From an uncultured Pseudomonadota bacterium (GTDB lineage Bacteria > Myxococcota_A > UBA796 > SXON01), in NCBI GenBank assembly GCA_903844155.1, contig CAIMSU010000271.1, positions 1-63,870 on the forward strand: a stretch of 63,870 bases of DNA, given 5' to 3'. Position 1 is the first letter of the stretch; each line of letters begins with the position of its first letter. Below, piece by piece: positions 58,771-63,870 of this stretch. The notes under the pieces were generated by a model. It had not been told where the DNA came from. It did not search any database and saw only the letters and a program-made list of their open reading frames with translations. The translations under genes and the position numbers were made by a program.

Positions 58771-61700
58771 CTATCCCCCCGCGAAGAAGTACACCGTCCC
58801 TGCGTCCGGGCGCCCCGAGTAGTCGCCTTTCGAGCAGCCCATCATCATGTCGGCCGCGCCGTCCGCGTTCAGATCCCCGATGCCGACCGAGCTGCCGCAG
58901 GCGTCGCTGCTGCCGTCCCCGGTGAACGTCGCGTCGTAGCCGTCGGCGCTGGCGAGGTCGTACACACCGCTCAGCGGACCGTAGATGAGCCATGCCGCAC
59001 CTGCGCTGCTGGCCGAGCCGTTGTCCCAGTTGGGCGCTCCGACGAAGATGTCCAGCTCGCCGTCGCCGTTGACGTCGCCGAGGGCGGGCTGCGCGGAGCC
59101 AAGGTTGTCGCTGTTGTTCGCCCCGATGATCTTGACCGCGTAGTCCGAGGTCGCGCTGTCCGGGGTGCCGGCCTCAGGGTTGATCCCCTCGAAGAGGTAG
59201 ACCGCGCCCGCATTGTAGCTGCCGTCATCGTCGCGCGGGGCGGTCACGACCATGTCCGGCTGGCCGTCCCCGTTCACGTCGCCCGGCGCCCCGACCGCCC
59301 AGCCGAAGTACTCGCTGGACGTCGTCCCCGGGATCTTCAGGGCGGCGTCGGCGAGGCTGAACGTGGCGGTGATCGGGGCCTCGACCACGTAGACAGCACC
59401 GGCTCCGGACGCGCCGCTGTCCTGCCCGTAGGCGCCGATGAAGAGGTCATCGTAGCCGTCCCCGTTCGGGTCGTTGCCTTCCCCGCCAGCGAGGCCGTGG
59501 CCCGCCTGATCGAGGCTGGCCTCCTGGTTGATGACGTAGAGGCTCGTCAGCCCGCCCGCGCCGTGACTGTACAGGGAGACTGCGCCGGTCGCGGGGTTCG
59601 CGATGGCGATCTCGTTGTCGCCATACGTCGACCCTTCGTCCCCGATACCCGAGACAGGACCGTTCGCCGCGACCCGGTCATAGTACACGGAGGAGGACGA
59701 ATAGTCGCTCGTGGCGGCCAGACTCGTCCCTTCGTAGAGGTAGACATACGTCGTGGTGCTGTCGGAGCGAGCGACGGCCAGCTCATCGACACCGTCACTA
59801 TCGAAGTCCTGGACGCCCCAGAGCGCCGCACCCCACGTGTAGGACGCGCTTGTCGAGCCGTAGAGCAGGCCCGTGGCGTCGGTCGCCGCGCTCGCGCTGG
59901 CCGTCGGGAAGCCGTCGTAGACGTACACGACGCCCTCATACAAGCCCGCGTAGGTCTCCCCGCTGGCCCCCACAGCGAGATCGTCCGCGCCGTCGCCGTT
60001 GAAGTCCATCCCCGTGGCCAGCACGCTGCCAAAGGCGTCACTGCCCGCGGTCCCATAGTAGACGGCGTCAGCGTCGGTGCTCGCCCCGTCCTCCGCGAGG
60101 TAGGTGCCATGGTACGCGTACGTCGGGCACCCGTCGTCGGCGACGCCGTCGCAGTCGTTGTCCGCTCCGTCACCGCAGATCTCCAACGCAGCCGGATTGA
60201 CGGCCGAGGCCGCATCGTCGCAGTCCGTGCTGGCGCTGCTGGTGTACACAGTGTCGGCGGAGCACGTGCATTGGCCGGCGCCCGCCCCGTAGCCGTCGAG
60301 ATCGAGATCGATGTAGAAGTCCGTGCAGGCGAGCGCGTCGATGTCATTGGCCGAGCCGTCGCAATCATCGTCGTCGGGGGTCAGGCAGGTCTCGGCCACC
60401 CCGGGGTTCACCGTGGTCACGGCGTCGTCGCAGTCCGTCCCAGAGGTGCCGCCGGTGGGGGTCTCGTCGCCGTAGTCGTCAAGATCGTCGTCCTGCATGC
60501 ACGCGGTCGCCGAGTCGAGCGGCGCGGCGCCCGGGTAGGCCTCGGCGTCGGAGTCGTCACAATCGGAGGCATCGGACACAACCCCGACCGCGGCGTCGCA
60601 GCGCTTGGAGGCGGAAGCGGCCGCGCCGAAGCCATCGCCATCGCTGTCGGCGTAGAAGGAGGACTTGCTGCTGGACGCTACGTCCGGGTCCGCATCGTCG
60701 GCAAGGCCGTCGCAGTCCTCGTCCACATCGGCGGCGTCGCAAACCTCGGTCGCGCCGGGGTTGATGGAGGCGTTGGTGTCGTCACAGTCGGTATCGGCGG
60801 GGGCGAAGACCCGGTAGTCGCCTTCCGGTGCGCAGTAGCACGCGCTGTCGGTCGCAAGGCCGTAATCGTCGAGGTCCGCGTCCGCAAAATACGCCACGCA
60901 GCCTGTTGCGCCGCGCGCGTTGAGGGAACCGTCACAGTCGTCGTCGTAGGCCGTCGCGCAGTCCTCGGTCCCGGCGGGGCTCACCAGCGGGTCGGTGTCG
61001 TCGCAGTCCGTGCCGGCATCGACGGGTGCGGAGACGGCGCTGTCTCCGTAGCCGTCGCCGTCGGCATCGCGCGTGCAGAGAGTCGGGTCCTCGCTCAGCG
61101 CGGAGCCCGGAAACGTGTCGGCGTCCGAGTCGTCGCAGTCGTTGCTCGATTCGACGTACCCAGGGACCGGGTCGCAGAGCGGCAACGCGGCCCCCGCGCC
61201 GTACCCGTCGGCGTCACCATCGAAGTAGAAGTCGACCTTGCCCGCGGCCGCCACGCCGGGGTCGTGATCGTCCGCGGTGCCGTTGCAATCATCGTCCACG
61301 TCGAACGCATCGCAGACCTCGGCTTCGCCCGGGTTGACAGCGCCGTTGGAGTCGTCGCAGTCGTCGCCGGTCGCAGCGTACCCGGCGGGCGCGACACATG
61401 CGCTGGCCGTGGGGCTCGGCCCGCCGTACCCGTCCCGATCGCCGTCGATGTAGAACGTCGATTGGCCAATCGCGCTCGGGTCGGCGTCGTCGGCCAGCCC
61501 GTCGCAGTCCTCGTCCGTGGAGGCGCTGTCACACACTTCCTGGGCACCGGGGTTCCGTCCTGCGTCGGTGTCGTCGCAGTCCGTGCCATCGAGGACGTAG
61601 CCTGCCGGTGCCTCACACTGGGCCGCGGCCCGGGCACCCTCGCCGTAGCCGTCGGCATCGAGATCGCCGTAGTACGTGAGGAACGAGGCGGGGTCCGTGG

Positions 61701-62682
61701 ACGGGTCGGAGTCGTCCGAGAGCCCGTCGCAGTCCTCGTCGAGGTCCTCGGGGTCGCAGACCTCCAGCATGCCTGGGTTCACGCGCGGGTCGTAGTCATC
61801 GCAGTCGCCCAGCAGGGTGGTGTACGCGGCTGTCGGTGGGTCACACTGCAGGACCGTCAGCCCTGTCCCGTCGCTGTAGCCGTCCAGATCGACGTCGCGG
61901 TACCAGGTCGACAACGTGGTCGGGTCCACGCTGTCGTCGTCATCGTCGGCAAGTCCATCACAGTCCTCGTCCACGTTGAGGTCGTCGCAGACCTCGGCCA
62001 AGAGCGGGCTTCGGCCGCTGTCCGAGTCGTCGCAATCCGTGCAGGCGGGAGCGCCATCGCCATCCGCATCCGCGTAGCCGACAGACCCGTCGCAGTTGTA
62101 GTCGACCGGGTCGGTGCAGTCGGATTCGTCGGCACCGGGGTGCACGGCACCGTTCGTGTCGTCACAGTCGGTCGAGGACGCGACGTACCCGGGCGGGGCC
62201 TCACACGCGTCCACAGAGACACCGGGGTCGCCGTACCCGTCGCCGTCACCATCTTCGTAGTACGGGGTGGCTTCCGCGGCGTTGTCATCGACGTCCCCGT
62301 TGCAGTCGTTGTCGACACCGTCGCAGACCTCGGGGTTGCCGGGGAACGCCGTCGGGTCTGCATCGTCACAGTCGTCGCCGAGCTCCACGTAGCCGGGGGT
62401 GCCTGCACACAGGTCTGCAGGGGCTGCTGGATTCCCGTGGTTATCGGCGTCCACATCGGCGTAATAGCGAGAGGCATCCGAGGCGCCGACATCGACCGTC
62501 CCATCACAGTCATTGTCGATGCCGTCACAAACCTCCTCGGCCTCCGGGTTCACGTCGGCCCGCGCGTCGTCGCAGTCGACCTGATCCGAGTACCCGTCGC
62601 CATCATTGTCGATGCGCTGCTTCGTCACGCGGATGTCCTGCGGACATCCGAGCAGGAGCGCGAGGGGCAGGTATGGAAGCAT
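58771..62682 (-). CDS. Giant MopE-repeat/FG-GAP lipoprotein
   Basis: A 1303-residue exported lipoprotein (signal MLPYLPLALLLGC with the lipobox Cys13). About 860 residues hold 13 MopE-type repeats (DCDDTNGAVHPGAD, EVCDGxDNDCDG), rich in Asp and paired Cys, likely Ca2+-binding. The C-terminal ~450 residues are FG-GAP/VCBS-like repeats (DFNGDGADDLAVGASGE, GVQDFDSDGVDELAVARSD, DVNGDGQPDMVVTAPRDDD) that form a beta-propeller of the integrin-alpha type. There is no MYXO-CTERM tail. A TATA-rich stretch just upstream of ATG 62682 may be a housekeeping promoter. Probably an adhesin or matrix component; ligand unknown. Confidence 0.85.
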   Translation of the reverse strand: MLPYLPLALLLGCPQDIRVTKQRIDNDGDGYSDQVDCDDARADVNPEAEEVCDGIDNDCDGTVDVGASDASRYYADVDADNHGNPAAPADLCAGTPGYVELGDDCDDADPTAFPGNPEVCDGVDNDCNGDVDDNAAEATPYYEDGDGDGYGDPGVSVDACEAPPGYVASSTDCDDTNGAVHPGADESDCTDPVDYNCDGSVGYADADGDGAPACTDCDDSDSGRSPLLAEVCDDLNVDEDCDGLADDDDDSVDPTTLSTWYRDVDLDGYSDGTGLTVLQCDPPTAAYTTLLGDCDDYDPRVNPGMLEVCDPEDLDEDCDGLSDDSDPSTDPASFLTYYGDLDADGYGEGARAAAQCEAPAGYVLDGTDCDDTDAGRNPGAQEVCDSASTDEDCDGLADDADPSAIGQSTFYIDGDRDGYGGPSPTASACVAPAGYAATGDDCDDSNGAVNPGEAEVCDAFDVDDDCNGTADDHDPGVAAAGKVDFYFDGDADGYGAGAALPLCDPVPGYVESSNDCDDSDADTFPGSALSEDPTLCTRDADGDGYGDSAVSAPVDAGTDCDDTDPLVSPAGTEDCATAYDDDCDGSLNARGATGCVAYFADADLDDYGLATDSACYCAPEGDYRVFAPADTDCDDTNASINPGATEVCDAADVDEDCDGLADDADPDVASSSKSSFYADSDGDGFGAAASASKRCDAAVGVVSDASDCDDSDAEAYPGAAPLDSATACMQDDDLDDYGDETPTGGTSGTDCDDAVTTVNPGVAETCLTPDDDDCDGSANDIDALACTDFYIDLDLDGYGAGAGQCTCSADTVYTSSASTDCDDAASAVNPAALEICGDGADNDCDGVADDGCPTYAYHGTYLAEDGASTDADAVYYGTAGSDAFGSVLATGMDFNGDGADDLAVGASGETYAGLYEGVVYVYDGFPTASASAATDATGLLYGSTSASYTWGAALWGVQDFDSDGVDELAVARSDSTTTYVYLYEGTSLAATSDYSSSSVYYDRVAANGPVSGIGDEGSTYGDNEIAIANPATGAVSLYSHGAGGLTSLYVINQEASLDQAGHGLAGGEGNDPNGDGYDDLFIGAYGQDSGASGAGAVYVVEAPITATFSLADAALKIPGTTSSEYFGWAVGAPGDVNGDGQPDMVVTAPRDDDGSYNAGAVYLFEGINPEAGTPDSATSDYAVKIIGANNSDNLGSAQPALGDVNGDGELDIFVGAPNWDNGSASSAGAAWLIYGPLSGVYDLASADGYDATFTGDGSSDACGSSVGIGDLNADGAADMMMGCSKGDYSGRPDAGTVYFFAGG

Positions 62683-62815
62683 TCTGCCCTTATACTATAG
62701 CACACATCGGGAGGCAGGCCTTCCCGACAGCATCTGCGATGCAGCGGTCGAGGCCATACTCCTCTCCCGGCGACCGGGGCCCGGGCCGCGGCGATCAGGG
62801 TCCCCCGCCCGCGCT

Positions 62816-63300
62816 GTGAACCAGCATCCAGTGCAACACGGCGTCTTCGAGATCGTCGAGAAGGGCCACCGTACCTGGATCTCCGCGTCGTGCGCGATCC
62901 CGCACGGGCGGCCATACATCAGCGAGTTGTGGCCGCTCCACCGTCCTGCAGGCGTCATGTGTGTCATCCACCCCTCCGACCTCCAGGACGCCATCCAGCC
63001 GCTCGGCGACCCCGTGACCGTCGTCCTGATCGGCCGACGCGGCGCGGACGCCGTCTCACCCGGTTCGCGGGGCCAGGCGGGACGGACAGCGGCGCGCAAC
63101 CTCGGCGCGTCGATGCTCCGGGGAAACAGCCGATCCGCAACGAGAAACCCCCGCCGTGCGCGACCCTGCCCTGCCGCCTGCAGCTCACCGCCGTTCGCGC
63201 GCCGACAGAGCATGCGGGACGAAGCTCGCTCGTCATGAAGATGCTCGAACGGGACGCCGTTTCGATGGGCCCCGCCTGCGAAGCGCGTGGTGGTCCTCTC
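62816..63300 (+). pseudogene. Decayed gene of unknown family
   Basis: From GTG 62816 a plus-strand frame has strong GC-rich third codon positions and a normal amino-acid mix (VNQHPVQHGVFEIVEKGHRTW, RPYISELWPLH, DPVTVVLIGRRG). Near 63066 the coding signal switches to another frame (LPCRLQLTAVRAPTEHAGRSS, LVMKMLERDAVSMGPACEA) and then fades. This is best read as one gene broken by a frameshift. I do not recognise the family. It overlaps no other real gene but runs toward the transposase relic. Confidence 0.4.
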
Positions 63301-63322
63301 AGGCGACGAGCGAGTCGGGGTC

Positions 63323-63789
63323 TCAGTCGACGTGGGGCTCGAAGACGGCGAACTTCGACGACTGATCGACGTCGTCTCGGGCCAGGAACCGCAGGATGGC
63401 GGCCTCGGCTGTCCGATTGAACCGTTCAATTTTCCCTCTGCCGGGAGGGTACCCGACCGTCCTGTGGACGATGCGGATGTCAAGGTTGGTGAGATCGCGA
63501 CGCGGCGCAGTCCCTGCCGACCGGCGCGAAAATGCTTGCCGTCGCGGAGCACGATCTGCATACGGTTTTCCTTGGCGAACCGCCGCGAATCGAGCGACGG
63601 GGCCGTGCCTGTCCGGGTACGCACGTCGAGCCGACGGAGCGCACGCCCGGCCGTCGTGCGATCCACATCCGCTGGACGTTGAAGCAGCCCGACATCGACG
63701 GCCCGTTGCAGCAGCTCGGGGATGCTGGCCCTTAGCCCAAGATGTGCGCGAACGCCGCGAATTCTCACATCCAAGCCTAGACAAAACAT
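63323..63789 (-). pseudogene. Degenerate IS481-like transposase
   Basis: Pieces of a DDE transposase lie on the minus strand in two frames. The N-terminal helix-turn-helix part is in one frame from about 63789 (LRASIPELLQRAVDVGLLQ, DRTTAGRALRRLDVRTR), then RRFAKENRMQIVLRDGKHFRAG. After a frame change near 63510, VHRTVGYPPGRGKIERFNRT follows, with the catalytic Glu of the DDE triad. The central part with the second Asp is missing, so it is inactive. The inverted repeat at 63787-63845 abuts its start. Confidence 0.6.
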
Positions 63790-63845
63790 AGGTTCCGCCT
63801 TAGTAGTTGGTTGTTGAAACCCCCACTACGAACGAGGAACCTATG
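63787..63845. repeat. Inverted repeat at right edge
   Basis: CATAGGTTCC (63787-63796) and GGAACCTATG (63836-63845) form a perfect 10-bp inverted repeat around 39 bp. A second imperfect pair inside (TTAGTAGT with ACTACGAA) extends the symmetry. It lies between the transposase relic and the start of a plus-strand frame (ATG 63843, MGRSSTTRR) that leaves the window. It could be an insertion-sequence end or a regulatory dyad. Confidence 0.5.
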
Positions 63846-63870
63846 GGTAGGAGTTCTACCACACGCCGCG

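Noticed and set aside
58672-62700. An open plus-strand frame of 1342 codons opposite the giant lipoprotein
   Set aside because: It is the mirror of the MopE repeat array (Val/Ala/Arg-rich), while the minus strand has a lipobox, DCDD repeats and FG-GAP motifs.

Overview
The window is about 64 kb of high-GC DNA. Nearly all of it is one flagellar gene island: basal body, export apparatus, hook, filament, motor and motility sigma factors. Several features point to a flagellated member of the Myxococcota (old Deltaproteobacteria): very high GC at third codon positions, secreted proteins built of MopE-type DCDD calcium-binding repeats, C-termini that resemble MYXO-CTERM sorting signals (Cys motif, short hydrophobic stretch, Arg cluster), and a myxobacterial-type Ser/Thr kinase. 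This taxonomic call is an inference. No rRNA, tRNA or CRISPR array was seen.

Layout. 1-1700: decayed DNA and a truncated large serine recombinase. 1700-8283: an NTPase-HEAT repeat protein, then an overlapping methyltransferase and glycosyltransferase-TPR-sulfotransferase pair. 8320-11254: a frameshifted GRAM/PH-like plus PilZ protein, and a porin. 11277-30232 (minus strand): kinase-HDOD fusion, fliE-flgC-flgB, three accessory genes, fliS, fliD, fliC, flgL, flgK, flgN, flgM, a FlgJ-M23 fusion, flgI, motB, motA, flgH, flgA, flgG, flgF and fliA. 30414-53691 (plus strand): fliL-M-N-O-P-Q-R-flhB, a three-gene surface-protein operon, flhA, fliF-G-H-I-J, a motE-like gene, fliK, flgD, a flagellar operon protein and flgE. 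53695-62682: a receiver-AraC regulator, a second FliA-type sigma factor, an intact GRAM-PilZ paralogue, a J-domain/TPR protein, a minimal rod-type protein and a 1303-residue MopE/FG-GAP lipoprotein. 62816-63870: decayed DNA with an IS481-like transposase relic. Mobile-element remains therefore lie at both ends.

The main regulatory signal is a motif read by eye, CTCAA-N16-CCGAT(A/G)G. It has the architecture of a sigma-28 (FliA) promoter. Nine copies match exactly with a 16-bp spacer, and five more are near matches. They lie upstream of flgB, flgI, fliA, fliN, the surface operon, flhA, fliF, fliJ and flgD (exact), and of fliL, flgM, fliC, the J-domain gene and the second sigma gene (near). Sigma-28 would then control early basal-body and export genes and its own gene, not only late genes. 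At six sites the start codon lies only 9-12 nt after the -10 box, which suggests leaderless mRNAs. No sigma-54 activator, flhF/flhG or chemotaxis gene was seen, and FliM lacks the usual CheY-P-binding N-terminal peptide.

The best candidates for new biology are: the surface-protein operon (MYXO-CTERM-like, beta-helix/MopE, OmpA-like) set inside the flagellar island with its own sigma-28-type promoter; the GRAM-PilZ protein pair; the kinase-HDOD fusion next to fliE; the FlgJ-M23 fusion; and the glycosyltransferase-sulfotransferase fusion.
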